64,000 nucleotides of DNA from Parvularcula oceani (GTDB lineage: Bacteria; Pseudomonadota; Alphaproteobacteria; Caulobacterales; Parvularculaceae): positions 1 to 64,000 of the forward strand of contig NZ_JPHU01000008.1 of NCBI RefSeq assembly GCF_000733125.1, in the 5' to 3' direction. The position numbers were made by a program, and so were the translations under genes. Under the pieces are notes generated by a model that saw nothing but the letters and a program-made list of their open reading frames with translations, did not search any database and was not told where the DNA came from. Numbering within the stretch: the first letter of the stretch is position 1; each line of letters begins with the position of its first letter. Positions 39,741-49,181 of this stretch are shown here, piece after piece.

Positions 39741-40841
39741 TCAGCGGGTGTAGCGGCGCTCCACCCTGTCTCCCACGGCGGTGAAGAGTTCATAGGCGAT
39801 GGTGCCGCCGAGCTCGGCCAGCCGGTCGACCTTGATCCTGTCGCCGAACAGCTCAGCATGCTGGCCCGGCACGATCTCCTCTTCGCAATCGGTCGCATCG
39901 ACGATCAGGAGGTCCATCGACACCTTGCCGACCACCGGGCATTCGCGCCCGCCGAGCCAGACCACGCCTCTATTGCTGAGCGAGCGCAGATATCCGTCCG
40001 CATAACCCATGGCGAGGACGGCGAGGCGGGAGCGGCGCGCGGCCGTCCACGTGCCGCCATAGCCCGCCGTCTCGCCGGCCTCGATCATCCGTGTCAGGAG
40101 CACGGGCGCGCTGAGTGTCGCGACCGCTTCGAGCGCGTTTTCCGGCCGGCCGTCGGGCGAGGCGCCGTAAAGCGCGATGCCTGGACGGCTCAGGCTTTCT
40201 TCGGGCGCATCTTCGAGGAACAGGCCGCCCGACGCCGACAGGCTGAAGCCCGCCCGGGGGAAGCTCTCGCGGCTCGCCTTCCGGACCATGGCGAACAGCT
40301 CCTGCTGCAGGCGGTTCTGCTCGTCCTTCGGCGTGGCCGTGTGGCTCAGATGCATGAGGACGAGGCGCAGATCGGCCGGATCCAGCCCTGTCTCCGCCGG
40401 CAGCGATTCGAGCTCGTCGGCCGCGATGCCGAGCCGGTTCATCCCGATATCGATCATCACCGCGCAGGCGCCGCCGCGGCGGGCCCAGATCCGCGCCTCG
40501 TCCAGCGTGTTCAGGACGGGCCGCAGGGACAGCATGTCGAACAGGTGCCCGTCCGCATCGCTATATCCGTTGAGGACGTAGATATCCGCCGTCGGAAGGG
40601 CCGGCCTGTTGATGGCCTGGCGGACCTGCCGGGCCTGCGCGGCATGGGCGACGAAGAGCGTCCTGATGCCGCATTTCTCGACGAGGTGCCGCGCCACTTC
40701 CTCGGCACCGAAGCCATAGGCGTCGGCCTTGACGACGGCGGCCAGTTCCGCGCCGGAGCGCCGCGCGCGCAGGCTCTCGGCATTGCGCCCGAGCGCGGCG
40801 AGATCGACGGTCAGGGTCGGGCGGCTTGGAGACAGGCTCAC
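39741..40841 (-). CDS. alr: alanine racemase
   Basis: PLP enzyme making D-alanine for peptidoglycan. It has 366 residues with the PLP-lysine motif VVKADAYGFG (K38), the R-x-G-I-ALYG block, and GYGGTW at the position of the catalytic tyrosine (families more often show SYG). The C-terminal ends with ELFTAVGDRVERRY. The start is GTG. In most alphaproteobacteria alr follows dnaB directly; here two signalling genes lie between them on the same strand. Confidence 0.95.
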   Translation of the reverse strand: MSLSPSRPTLTVDLAALGRNAESLRARRSGAELAAVVKADAYGFGAEEVARHLVEKCGIRTLFVAHAAQARQVRQAINRPALPTADIYVLNGYSDADGHLFDMLSLRPVLNTLDEARIWARRGGACAVMIDIGMNRLGIAADELESLPAETGLDPADLRLVLMHLSHTATPKDEQNRLQQELFAMVRKASRESFPRAGFSLSASGGLFLEDAPEESLSRPGIALYGASPDGRPENALEAVATLSAPVLLTRMIEAGETAGYGGTWTAARRSRLAVLAMGYADGYLRSLSNRGVVWLGGRECPVVGKVSMDLLIVDATDCEEEIVPGQHAELFGDRIKVDRLAELGGTIAYELFTAVGDRVERRYTR

Positions 40842-40863
40842 CGGGCAGCAATCCTCGGAAGGT

Positions 40864-41904
40864 TCAGGCGAGCGAAGTCTGCACGATCGGAAAGGTTATG
40901 GCGAGGTCGAGACCGCGCGGCGTCAGGGTCTTGGTGACGCGTCCGTCGAGGACCGAAGAGCAGTGCTGGATCAGGATGCTGCCGAAGCCCTCGTCGAAGC
41001 CTGCGGCCTCGCCCGTCGTGAAATTCGCCTCATGCGGCCGTTCCGACCAATGAAGCGTGATGTGCTCCGTGCCATCGGGCGTCAGCGCCACCTTCAACTG
41101 GCCGCCGCGCGATCCCAGCGCACCGTATTTGAGGGCGTTCACGGCCAGCTCGGACAAAAGCATGGTGAGGGCGGGCACATGCCGCGCCGGAAGGGCCGCC
41201 CCCCTCTCGGTCCTCAGATCCACCGCAGTGTTCGGCGCCCTCGCCGCAGCCGTCCAGGGGGCGAGGGTCGTCTCGATGATCTGGTCGAGCGGCACGGCGA
41301 CATCCGCATCGTTCCGCTCCTTCGCCAACTGCGTCGTCAGCGCATGCGCCTGGGCCATGGCATGGACCTGCGCCCGCATCATCTCGGCGAAATCATGCTT
41401 CGAACCCGGCGCGGCCTTCCCGAGATTGAGGAGGGCTTCCATCACCGCGAAGCTGTTCTTCACCCTGTGATCCATCTCGGCGAGCAGGCGCGTTTCCTGT
41501 TCGTCGCGCGCCTTGCGCTCGCTGACGTCCCAAGCGACCCCGAAGGCGCGCGAGGGGCGGGAGGCGGCGTCGCGCTCGGTCACGCTGCCGCGCAGGGCGA
41601 TCCAGCGTGGGCAGCCGTCATGGATGACGCGCAGCTCGACCGTGAATTCCCGTTCGCGCGCGAAGATGCGCTTTCTCAGCGCCCGCAGCGCCTCTGCGCC
41701 GGAGGGATCGACCTTGTCCAGAACCGCCGATATCGGATGGACCGGCCCTTCGAGCCGGAACAGGTCCTGCCAGGTGGCGTCGCCCCTCACGCTGTGGCTG
41801 GACAGATCCCAGTCCCAGCCGCCCATCGCGCCCGCATCGAGCGCGATGCGGGCCAGCGCCGCCACGTCGTGATGATGATCCGCTCCGCCGCGAAAGCCGC
41901 CCAT
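40864..41904 (-). CDS. PAS-HWE family histidine kinase
   Basis: Soluble two-component kinase of the HWE/HisKA_2 type. It has 346 residues: a PAS domain (about 20-130, GWDWDLSSHSVRGDATWQ) and an H-box LLAEMDHRVKNSFAVMEALL with phosphoacceptor H146. The N-box SELAVNALKYGAL has N256, and the defining W-x-E is HWSERP (286-288). The G-box is shortened as usual for the family. All key residues are intact. The ATG at 41904 has AAGGG upstream; longer open frames cover the receiver gene and are not real. The receiver gene 37 bases upstream is the likely partner. No NepR/EcfG genes are visible, so a general-stress role is only one possibility. Confidence 0.88.
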   Translation of the reverse strand: MGGFRGGADHHHDVAALARIALDAGAMGGWDWDLSSHSVRGDATWQDLFRLEGPVHPISAVLDKVDPSGAEALRALRKRIFAREREFTVELRVIHDGCPRWIALRGSVTERDAASRPSRAFGVAWDVSERKARDEQETRLLAEMDHRVKNSFAVMEALLNLGKAAPGSKHDFAEMMRAQVHAMAQAHALTTQLAKERNDADVAVPLDQIIETTLAPWTAAARAPNTAVDLRTERGAALPARHVPALTMLLSELAVNALKYGALGSRGGQLKVALTPDGTEHITLHWSERPHEANFTTGEAAGFDEGFGSILIQHCSSVLDGRVTKTLTPRGLDLAITFPIVQTSLA

Positions 41905-41941
41905 GCTGCCGAATGCCCTTCGAACCTGCCCCGGGAGAAGC

Positions 41942-42337
41942 TTACGCGCTCGAAGCCCGTTCGTGTACCGCCTGGAGCAAGACGTGCGCCCAGGCGGGCT
42001 TGGAGAGGGCAATCGCCTCCGGATAGCGCTCGGACAGGGCGGAGACGTCGGCATGGCCGGAATGGAAGACGAAGGGGATCCGCTTTTCCTGGAGAAGGTC
42101 TGCCAGGGGGAAGACCTCGCCGTCCGACAGGCGCACATCGAGGATGGCGACATCGAAGTCGCCCTCCTGCGCGGCGGCCAGCCCCTGCCGCACGCTCTCG
42201 ACCACGACCACCTGCGCACCGCGCTCCTCGAACTCGGTCTGGAGGTTGAGGGCGATCATGAATTCGTCTTCGGCCAGCAGAAGCCGCCGGCCGGCGAGGT
42301 CGAAGACGTCGACGTCAGGAGGGACCGAAGCTACCAT
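41942..42337 (-). CDS. single-domain response regulator (receiver only)
   Basis: A 131-residue stand-alone receiver: LLLAEDEFMIA acidic pocket (E23, D24), phosphoacceptor D67 in VAILDVRLSDG, the conserved HSG at beta-4 and a SKP lysine near the end. There is no output domain, so it should act by phosphotransfer or by binding a partner. The start is taken at the ATG; a GTG three codons earlier is possible and neither has a strong ribosome site. Expressed ahead of the HWE kinase and probably phosphorylated by it, as in other receiver-HWE pairs. Confidence 0.86.
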   Translation of the reverse strand: MVASVPPDVDVFDLAGRRLLLAEDEFMIALNLQTEFEERGAQVVVVESVRQGLAAAQEGDFDVAILDVRLSDGEVFPLADLLQEKRIPFVFHSGHADVSALSERYPEAIALSKPAWAHVLLQAVHERASSA

Positions 42338-42402
42338 TGCGGGCACTTAACCCATGATAGTTTCCATGTCCTAACCCTAGGAGAATACTCGCACAGGCGT
42401 GA

Positions 42403-43881
42403 TCAGAAATCCTGATGGGGATAGCGCTCGGGCTGTGCAAGATCCGAAAATTTGGTGCGATTGGGGTCGAAGGCGAGGCGGATTGTCCCGATCGGGCCGT
42501 GCCGCTGCTTGCCGATGATGACCTCGCCGACACCGTGGACCTCGTCCACGCGCTGCTGCCATTCGAGGTGCTCGGGCGTTCCCTCGCGCGGCTCGGTCCG
42601 CGAGAGATAGTATTCCTCGCGATAGACGAACATGACGACGTCGGCGTCCTGCTCGATCGAGCCCGATTCCCTGAGGTCGGCGAGCTGCGGGCGCTTGTCG
42701 TCGCGCGCCTCGACCTGACGGCTGAGCTGGCTGAGCGCGATGATCGGGACCGACAGCTCCTTCGCCAGGGCCTTGAGGCCCATGGTGATCTCCGAGACCT
42801 CCTGCACCCTTCCGTCCGAGGTCTTCTTCGAACCGGTGAGGAGCTGGAGATAGTCGACCACGATCATGCCGAGGCCGTGCTGGCGCTTGAGCCGCCTCGC
42901 GCGCGCGGCGAGCTGCGCGATCGAGATGCCGCCCGTGTCGTCGATATAGAGCGGCAGGTCGTTGAGCTCGTTCGAGGCCTCGTAGATGCGCTCGAAATCG
43001 GACTGGTCGATGTCGCCGCGGCGGATGCGGTCGGACGAGATGCCCGAGAATTCCGACAGGATCCGGCCGGCGAGCTGTTCGGCCGCCATTTCGAGGCTGA
43101 ACAGGCCGACCACCGCGCCAGCCGCCGCCTTGACCGTGCCGTCGGCCTGGCGCTCCGGCGTATAGGCCTTGGCCGCATTGACCGCGATATTCGTCGCCAG
43201 CGCCGTCTTGCCCATGGAGGGGCGGCCGGCGAGGATGATGAGGTCTGAGGGGTGCAGGCCGCCGAGCTTCTGGTCGAGATCGGACAGGCCGGTCGAGACG
43301 CCGGCAAGGCCGCCATCGCGCTGGAAGGCCGCATTGGCGAGCTCGATCGCCTCGGTCAGCGCGTTCTCGAAGGTCTTGAACCCGCCGCCATATTTGCCGG
43401 TCTCGGCGAGCTTGTAGAGGCGCGCTTCGGCCTCTTCGAGCTGGGTCTGCGGATCTTCGTCGATATCGGCGGCGCGCGCCTTCTCGATCATGTCCGTGCC
43501 CAGCGTGATCAGCCCCCGGCTGACCGAGAGGTCGAAGACCACGCGCGCATAGTCCGGCGCGCCCACGGTCGAGGGCACGGCGCGGGCGAGCGCGGAGAGA
43601 TAGCCCTCGCCGCCGACCTCGGTGAAGGCGGGCTCGTCCTGCAGATAGGTGTTCAGCATGACCGGCGAGGCGAGCCGCCCCGAGCTGATCAGCTTTTCCA
43701 TCGCGGCATAGATCACGCCGTGGACGGGATCGTAGAAATGCTCGGCCTTCAGGAAGGAGCTGACCCGGTAGAACACCTCGTTGTCGAACAGGATCGCGCC
43801 GAGCACGGCCTGTTCGGCATCGAGCGAGAAGGGAATCTTCTCGGCGGTTTGCGGGTCGGGGAGGGGAGCGCCGTCAGCCAT
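42403..43881 (-). CDS. dnaB: replicative DNA helicase DnaB
   Basis: Hexameric 5'-3' helicase at the replication fork. The 492 residues have the N-terminal primase-binding domain (SLDAEQAVLGAILFD) and the RecA-like motor with Walker A AGRPSMGKTALA, MIVVDYLQLL as Walker B, ALSQLSRQVEAR and RESGSIEQDADVV. No intein or insertion is seen. The ATG start fits. Divergent from the DUF2905 gene. Confidence 0.97.
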   Translation of the reverse strand: MADGAPLPDPQTAEKIPFSLDAEQAVLGAILFDNEVFYRVSSFLKAEHFYDPVHGVIYAAMEKLISSGRLASPVMLNTYLQDEPAFTEVGGEGYLSALARAVPSTVGAPDYARVVFDLSVSRGLITLGTDMIEKARAADIDEDPQTQLEEAEARLYKLAETGKYGGGFKTFENALTEAIELANAAFQRDGGLAGVSTGLSDLDQKLGGLHPSDLIILAGRPSMGKTALATNIAVNAAKAYTPERQADGTVKAAAGAVVGLFSLEMAAEQLAGRILSEFSGISSDRIRRGDIDQSDFERIYEASNELNDLPLYIDDTGGISIAQLAARARRLKRQHGLGMIVVDYLQLLTGSKKTSDGRVQEVSEITMGLKALAKELSVPIIALSQLSRQVEARDDKRPQLADLRESGSIEQDADVVMFVYREEYYLSRTEPREGTPEHLEWQQRVDEVHGVGEVIIGKQRHGPIGTIRLAFDPNRTKFSDLAQPERYPHQDF

Positions 43882-43964
43882 TCCCCATTATGCCGAATCG
43901 GCGAGGCCGGGGACAGTGACTCCTTTGCACAATCCGCTCTGGAAAGCGCGGCTTCGGCATCCAC

Positions 43965-44177
43965 ATGAGCCGGATGCAGAAGGTCTTCATCATCGCCGGA
44001 CTGCTGCTCCTGGCGCTCGGCCTGTTCTGGCCCTGGCTGTCGCAGATCGGCCTCGGCCGCCTGCCCGGCGACATCGCGATCGAGCGGGGCAATACGCGGA
44101 TCTATGTCCCGATCGTGACCTGCCTGATCCTGAGCGTGGTCGCGACGATCCTCTTCCGCATCTTCGGCGGCCGCTAA
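43965..44177 (+). CDS. DUF2905 family small membrane protein
   Basis: A 70-residue protein with two membrane helices (about 6-26 and 47-66) joined by GLGRLPGDIAIERGNTRIYVP, the loop that defines DUF2905. Function unknown. It is transcribed away from dnaB and its stop overlaps that of the convergent hydrolase gene by four bases. Confidence 0.9.
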   Translation: MSRMQKVFIIAGLLLLALGLFWPWLSQIGLGRLPGDIAIERGNTRIYVPIVTCLILSVVATILFRIFGGR

Positions 44178-45130
44178 ACGGGAAAGCGCTCTTTCAGCCA
44201 GTCCAGCAGCGCTGCGCTCACCGCCTCTGGCGCTTCCCAGGTGACCCAGTGGCCGGCATCGACCTGCGCCCGCGACAGGTCCGGCACGCGCTCCTCCATC
44301 CCTTCGGAGGCTTCGGGCGGCAGGAAGGCGTCGCGCTCGGCTGTCACCATGAGGGCCGGGCAGCGGACCGTCAGGTCCTGCCCTTCTGTCTGCCGCCAGT
44401 TCTCGTCGATCATGCGATAGAGGTGGGTGGGCGTCCTGTGCCCCGTCCTGCGATAGGCCTCGGCATAGACGCCGAGATCCTCCTCTCCCATGACCGGCGG
44501 CTCGGCGGTGGCGGGGTCGTATTCGGCGAAGCGCTCGGGAAGCCAGGTCACCTCCGGATAGAGCTTCGGCCAGATCGAGCGCGGCGGGCCCGGGCGGAAG
44601 GTGAAGGGGAAGAAGTCGTCTTCCCTGCCGCCGAAGACGCGGTCCGGCAGGCCCTCGTCCTGGAACTGCACGATGTAGTGCTTCTTCCCGAAGCGCTGCT
44701 CGAGGATCGAGAGGGGCGCCACGGGCGCCCTTGCGGGGTGCGGCGTGCAGAGCGCTGCGATCCCCATGACCCGTTCGGGGTGCCGCCAGCCCATCGGCCA
44801 GACGATGGCCCCGCCCCAGTCATGGCCGATGAAGACAGCCCGTTCGAGGCCCAGCGCATCGAGCAGGGCGCAGTAATCGTCGGTGAGCGCATCCATCGCA
44901 TAGGCCCGCGCCTCGTCCGGCCGGTCCGACGCGCCGAAGCCCTTGAGGTCCGGCATCAGGCAGTGATAGCCCGCCTCGGCCAGCGGCCCGAAGACCGGCG
45001 CCCAGGAATGGGCAAGCTCCGGCCAGCCATGCAGCATGACGAGCGGGATGCCGTCCTCCGGCCCCGCCTCGTGCAGGGAAAAGGCGCCCCGCGCGGTCTC
45101 GACTCTCCGCGGCTCCGGAAACGCCGTCAT
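44174..45130 (-). CDS. alpha/beta hydrolase, epoxide-hydrolase-like
   Basis: It has 318 residues with the oxyanion motif LHGWPE (HGxP) at 34-38 and the nucleophile elbow GHDWGG with D104. The aspartate nucleophile places it with epoxide hydrolases and haloalkane dehalogenases rather than esterases. The catalytic His is in DAGHWVTWE near the C-terminus. Substrate unknown. The ATG start overlaps the stop of the upstream esterase gene, so the two hydrolases form an operon. Confidence 0.9.
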   Translation of the reverse strand: MTAFPEPRRVETARGAFSLHEAGPEDGIPLVMLHGWPELAHSWAPVFGPLAEAGYHCLMPDLKGFGASDRPDEARAYAMDALTDDYCALLDALGLERAVFIGHDWGGAIVWPMGWRHPERVMGIAALCTPHPARAPVAPLSILEQRFGKKHYIVQFQDEGLPDRVFGGREDDFFPFTFRPGPPRSIWPKLYPEVTWLPERFAEYDPATAEPPVMGEEDLGVYAEAYRRTGHRTPTHLYRMIDENWRQTEGQDLTVRCPALMVTAERDAFLPPEASEGMEERVPDLSRAQVDAGHWVTWEAPEAVSAALLDWLKERFPV

Positions 45131-46107
45131 GACAGCACCCGGTTCAGGAACTCGACCATTTTGAGGTTCGCCTCGTTCGCGATGGGTGGGCCCGGCAGCG
45201 CGTTGAAGGCGTGGATGCCTCCCGGAAAGACGGCCAGCTCCGCCTCGTTCCCCGCCGTCGCCCATTTCGTCGCCATGAAGAGCGAATCGTCGAGCAGCGG
45301 GTCGAGCGTGCCGATGGTGAAGAGGGCGGGGCAATAACCCGAAAGGTCCGCATAGAGCGGCGACAGGTCGGGGTCGCGCTTGTCCATCTGCGCGAATTGC
45401 TCGGCGGGCAGGAGTTGCTCTCCGAACCAGGCCATGATCGGGCCCGAGATGATCAGGTTCCGCTCGCCCCAGCGCTTTGCCGAGGGCGTCAGCGCCATGT
45501 CGAAAATGCCGTAGACGAGGTTCGCGCCGACGAACGGCGTCAGGCCGTGACGCTCCTTGAGGCGGATCATGGTGACGGCTGACAGGTGCGCGCCCGCGCT
45601 CTCGCCGCCGATCGTCATCCTGTCCGTGCCGAAAAGCTCTTCCGCGCCGCCCTGCGCCAGCCATACCGCCGCCGCCTCGCAGTCATCGGCGGGCGCCGGC
45701 CAGCGGTTTTCGGGTGCGAGGCGGTATTCGACCGAGACGACGCCGATATTCAGCCCCTTGGCCATGGCCGCGAGGCCCTGATCCTGCCCGTCGGCGGAGC
45801 CGATCACGTGCCCGCCGCCATGGATGTGGACATAGACGCCGCGCAGATCCCCGCCGGGGTGGAAGACCCGGATCGGCACGTCGAGGCCGAGCGCGGAGGC
45901 CGTCTTCCACTCCGCCATATCCGAGAAGGGCTGCGCGGCGAGGACGCCCTGGCCATCCGCGCGGGACGCCCGCACCTTTTCGGCGCCGACCTCGATGATG
46001 GTCGGCTGGCTCGCCAGCATCGCCTCGACCTTGTCGTTCATCGCACGGGTTTCAGCCGTGATCGCCTCCTCGGTGAACAGCTTGGGGTCGATCGTGATGC
46101 CGGTCAT
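45127..46107 (-). CDS. alpha/beta hydrolase, hormone-sensitive-lipase (acetyl esterase) family
   Basis: A serine esterase of 326 residues with the HSL-family oxyanion motif HGGG (96-99), nucleophile S170 in GGESAG, acid in GTLDPLLDD and histidine in GGIHAF. Likely hydrolyses short-chain acyl esters. No signal peptide, so cytoplasmic. First gene of a two-hydrolase operon; the divergent gap to recQ (about 125 bases) should hold promoters for both, but none is clear. Confidence 0.92.
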   Translation of the reverse strand: MTGITIDPKLFTEEAITAETRAMNDKVEAMLASQPTIIEVGAEKVRASRADGQGVLAAQPFSDMAEWKTASALGLDVPIRVFHPGGDLRGVYVHIHGGGHVIGSADGQDQGLAAMAKGLNIGVVSVEYRLAPENRWPAPADDCEAAAVWLAQGGAEELFGTDRMTIGGESAGAHLSAVTMIRLKERHGLTPFVGANLVYGIFDMALTPSAKRWGERNLIISGPIMAWFGEQLLPAEQFAQMDKRDPDLSPLYADLSGYCPALFTIGTLDPLLDDSLFMATKWATAGNEAELAVFPGGIHAFNALPGPPIANEANLKMVEFLNRVLS

Positions 46108-46231
46108 GGAGCGAATCCTTCTATGGGTATGCTCCAGCCTAACGGGATGAGGGCGCGGCGCCTAACCGCCTTCACACTTGCGGGCGGCGGCCGGGTCTGA
46201 TTCACCGGTCCTTCGGGCAGGAGGCGCGTGC

Positions 46232-48049
46232 ATGGGGCAGGCTTTGGCGAAAACGGACGAGACGGAAGACAAGCTCGGCGCGCTGTCGGGCGCCTTCGGC
46301 TTCGATGCCTTCCGACCCGGCCAAGAAGCCATCGTCGACGCGCTTCTGTCGGGCGAGGACGTGCTCGCTGTCATGCCGACGGGCGCGGGCAAGTCGCTCT
46401 GCTTCCAGCTCCCCGCCCTGATGCGCGAAGGCTTCGCCGTGGTCGTCAGCCCGCTGATCGCCCTGATGGAGAACCAGGTCGCGCTCCTCAAATCCTTCGG
46501 GATCGAGGCGGGCATGATCCATTCGGGCCGGAACCGGCAGGACAGCGTCGCCGACTGGAAGGGCGCGCTCGAAGGCCGGGTGAAGCTTCTCTATATGAGC
46601 CCCGAACGCCTCGCCACGCAGCGCATGCAGGACGCGCTCGCCAAGGCGCCGGTCTCCTTCTTCGTCATCGACGAGGCCCATTGCATCAGCCAGTGGGGCC
46701 ATGACTTCCGCCCCGAATACATGGCGCTGGGCGAGCTCAAGAAGATCCATCCGGGCACGCCGGTCGCGGCCTTCACCGCCACCGCCGACGACCAGACGCA
46801 GGCGGACATGACCGCCCGCATCTTCCACGGCCAGGTGCGCACCTTTGTCGGCGGCTTCGACCGGCCGAACATCGCGATCACGGTCGAGGAGAAGTCCCGC
46901 GCCGACAGCCGCATCGTCGAACTCGTCGGCGAGCGCAAAGGCCAGCAGGGCATCGTCTACTGCCTCTCGCGCAAGGGGACGGAGGGGACGGCCGAGAAGC
47001 TGCGCGAGGCGGGGCACAATGCGGTGGCCTATCACGCCGGGCTGACCGACGAGGAGCGGGCGGCGCGCCTCGACCGGTTCCTGTCGGAATCCGACCTCGT
47101 CGTCTGCGCGACGATCGCCTTCGGCATGGGCATCGACAAGCCGGACATCCGCTTCGTCATCCACCGCGACCTGCCGAGCTCTCCCGAAGCCTATTACCAG
47201 GAGATCGGCAGGGCGGGGCGCGACGGGCGGCCCGCCGAGGCGATCCTCCTCTTCGGCTATGGCGACCTGAAATTCCGCAGGAAGATGATCGACGACACGG
47301 GCGCGCCCGAAGAGGTCAAGCGCGCCGAGCGGCGAAAGCTCGACGCGCTGATCGCCTATTGCGACGCGAGCAGCTGCCGCCGCAACATCCTCCTCGCCTA
47401 TTTCGGCGAGCGCCATTCCGAGCCCTGCGGCAATTGCGACGTCTGCCGCGAGCCGCCCAGGACCGAGGACGCGACAGAGGCCGCCGACCTGATCCTCAGC
47501 GCCGCCGCCCAGACGGGCGAGGTCTACGGACAGAGCCACCTCATCGACATCGTCTGCGGCAACGAGACCGAAAAGGTGACCCGCGCGGGCCATGACGCAC
47601 TCGCCGTCTTCGGCCGGGGCGCCTCGCGCACGCCCGCCGCCTGGCGCAGCGTCGTCCGCCAGCTCTACGCGCAGGGCCTGATCGACATCGTCGGCGAATA
47701 TTCCTCGGTCGAGGTCACGCCCGCGGGCAAGGACGTGATCCGCGGCGAGCGCGACGTCGCCCTCAAGAAGCAGGCGCCCAAGAAGAAGGCGGGCCGCGCG
47801 GCCCGCGTCGAAGCGCTGCCCGACGAGGTGAACCGCGAGCTCCTCCAGCGCCTCAAGGACAAGCGGCTCGAGCTCGCCAAGCAGAAGGGCGCCCCCGCCT
47901 ATACGGTCTTTTCCGACCGCACGCTGATCGACATGGCGGTGCGCCAGCCCTCGAGCCGCGACGAGCTGCTATCGGTCTATGGCGTGGGCCTGAGAAAGGC
48001 CGACGAGTATGCCGAGCACTTCCTGCCGGTGATCGCGGGATCGGGCTGA
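46232..48049 (+). CDS. recQ: ATP-dependent DNA helicase RecQ
   Basis: 3'-5' helicase for recombination and fork repair. The 605 residues comprise the helicase core ([57 protein letters not shown]), the RQC zinc site (CDASSCRR...CGNCDVC) with winged helix, a Lys/Ala linker (about 512-530) and a C-terminal HRDC domain. GGAG upstream selects the ATG at 46232 over a longer in-frame start. Complete. Confidence 0.96.
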   Translation: MGQALAKTDETEDKLGALSGAFGFDAFRPGQEAIVDALLSGEDVLAVMPTGAGKSLCFQLPALMREGFAVVVSPLIALMENQVALLKSFGIEAGMIHSGRNRQDSVADWKGALEGRVKLLYMSPERLATQRMQDALAKAPVSFFVIDEAHCISQWGHDFRPEYMALGELKKIHPGTPVAAFTATADDQTQADMTARIFHGQVRTFVGGFDRPNIAITVEEKSRADSRIVELVGERKGQQGIVYCLSRKGTEGTAEKLREAGHNAVAYHAGLTDEERAARLDRFLSESDLVVCATIAFGMGIDKPDIRFVIHRDLPSSPEAYYQEIGRAGRDGRPAEAILLFGYGDLKFRRKMIDDTGAPEEVKRAERRKLDALIAYCDASSCRRNILLAYFGERHSEPCGNCDVCREPPRTEDATEAADLILSAAAQTGEVYGQSHLIDIVCGNETEKVTRAGHDALAVFGRGASRTPAAWRSVVRQLYAQGLIDIVGEYSSVEVTPAGKDVIRGERDVALKKQAPKKKAGRAARVEALPDEVNRELLQRLKDKRLELAKQKGAPAYTVFSDRTLIDMAVRQPSSRDELLSVYGVGLRKADEYAEHFLPVIAGSG

Positions 48050-48054
48050 ACCCG

Positions 48055-49110
48055 CTACCAGTCGCCCACCTGATATCTGATCGTCGCCTGAACGTTCTGG
48101 CGGCCGATCGGTTGGCCGTCGACCATGATAGGTTCGTAAATCCAAGTCTCAATCGATTCTATCGCGGAGCGATTGTAACAGGGGTTCGTGCTGCCTTGAA
48201 TCCGGATATCTTCCGTTCGACCTTCACTCGTGACGTCGAACGCTGCCTTCACCTGCTCCACTGCTGCCGTCTTGATGCAAGTCTCGAAGTTTCTTGGCGG
48301 CGTTCTCTCGACGGTGCGTGAATGTTGGGATAGCTCTTCGGTCAGGGCTTCACCTATTGCCTTTGCATGATTGGCAAACTGCTGGGCAGTGGCGCCTCTT
48401 CTGACCATCCCGTCATGTGCGGCAAGAGCGCTCTCGACCGCCTTCATGTATGGTGCTGCTTGGCCGTATGCAGCGAGAGCCTGCCGAGCCTCGGCCGCCC
48501 GGCCGCTTAGGAGCAGGATTGCGTAACGGCGGGCGACGGTGTCCGCCGTCATGCCAAGCCTAGTCTCCGCCTGCTCCAACGCGTGTTCGGCCGTCGCGAG
48601 GTCGAGCGCGAAATAGGCGTAGCGTGCCAATGTGAGATAGTATCCACCAGGGTCCGCGCGCCAGCCCTCAGGATGCTTCTGCAGGTGTCTGACTGCCGCC
48701 GATGGACCCTCTGCGTGGGTCAGGAGAGCCAGAAGCGACTCGTGCATGGCCTGCGTGATCGCCGCGCCCCGTGTCTCAAGCGCAATTGCTTCGCGCAGAT
48801 CCGCGATGGCGGGAGAAAGATCATTTGGAGACAATGCGGCCTGGACCGATGAACGTAGCTCCAGCGCGACCGACCGAGCAGTGGGTGAGAGTGTGTCATC
48901 CGCAAGCAGGTCGTCCAGCTCGCGACTGGCTCCCCGAAGGTCGCGACTCGTTCCCCGGTCGACTTTCTTCATCGCCCGTTCAATCGCAACGGCGAACTTC
49001 TTGTCTCGGACGAGTTCCTCCGGTGCTGACGCCGTGGCGTGCGCGGGCAGCCACGAAGCCGCCACTGCTGCCGCCGAAACCGCTGCGGCCCAACCGTGAA
49101 ACCTTGTCAT
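48055..49110 (-). CDS. exported repeat protein with TonB-type C-terminal domain
   Basis: A 351-residue secreted or periplasmic protein: signal peptide (MTRFHGWAAAVSAAAV, cleavage near AHA), a long helical middle (about 30-270) with TPR-like periodicity (YYLTLARYAYFALDLATAEHALEQAE), and a C-terminal TonB-C-like module (VKAAFDVTSEGRTEDIRI, W-I-Y-E-P) with two Cys (in FETC and NPCYN) that may pair. It lacks the N-terminal membrane anchor and Pro-rich spacer of TonB, so it is not a classical energy transducer. Its DNA looks more AT-rich than the flanking recQ and cobS genes. It occupies the place downstream of cobS where cobT is usual. Confidence 0.8.
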   Translation of the reverse strand: MTRFHGWAAAVSAAAVAASWLPAHATASAPEELVRDKKFAVAIERAMKKVDRGTSRDLRGASRELDDLLADDTLSPTARSVALELRSSVQAALSPNDLSPAIADLREAIALETRGAAITQAMHESLLALLTHAEGPSAAVRHLQKHPEGWRADPGGYYLTLARYAYFALDLATAEHALEQAETRLGMTADTVARRYAILLLSGRAAEARQALAAYGQAAPYMKAVESALAAHDGMVRRGATAQQFANHAKAIGEALTEELSQHSRTVERTPPRNFETCIKTAAVEQVKAAFDVTSEGRTEDIRIQGSTNPCYNRSAIESIETWIYEPIMVDGQPIGRQNVQATIRYQVGDW

Positions 49111-49181
49111 GATGTTCGCCCCTGATCCCCGACGCAGCCTAGAGGCGCGGGTGAGAGATGCAAAGAAGGCAAACCTGCTAT

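Noticed and set aside
40864-42337. General-stress-response (PhyR/NepR/EcfG) module
   Set aside because: The receiver protein has no sigma-like domain, no NepR or EcfG gene is near, and no GGAAC/CGTT promoter pair was found.
48055-49110. Classical TonB energy transducer
   Set aside because: It has a cleavable signal peptide and a helical repeat region instead of a membrane anchor and Pro-rich spacer; only the C-terminal module is TonB-like.
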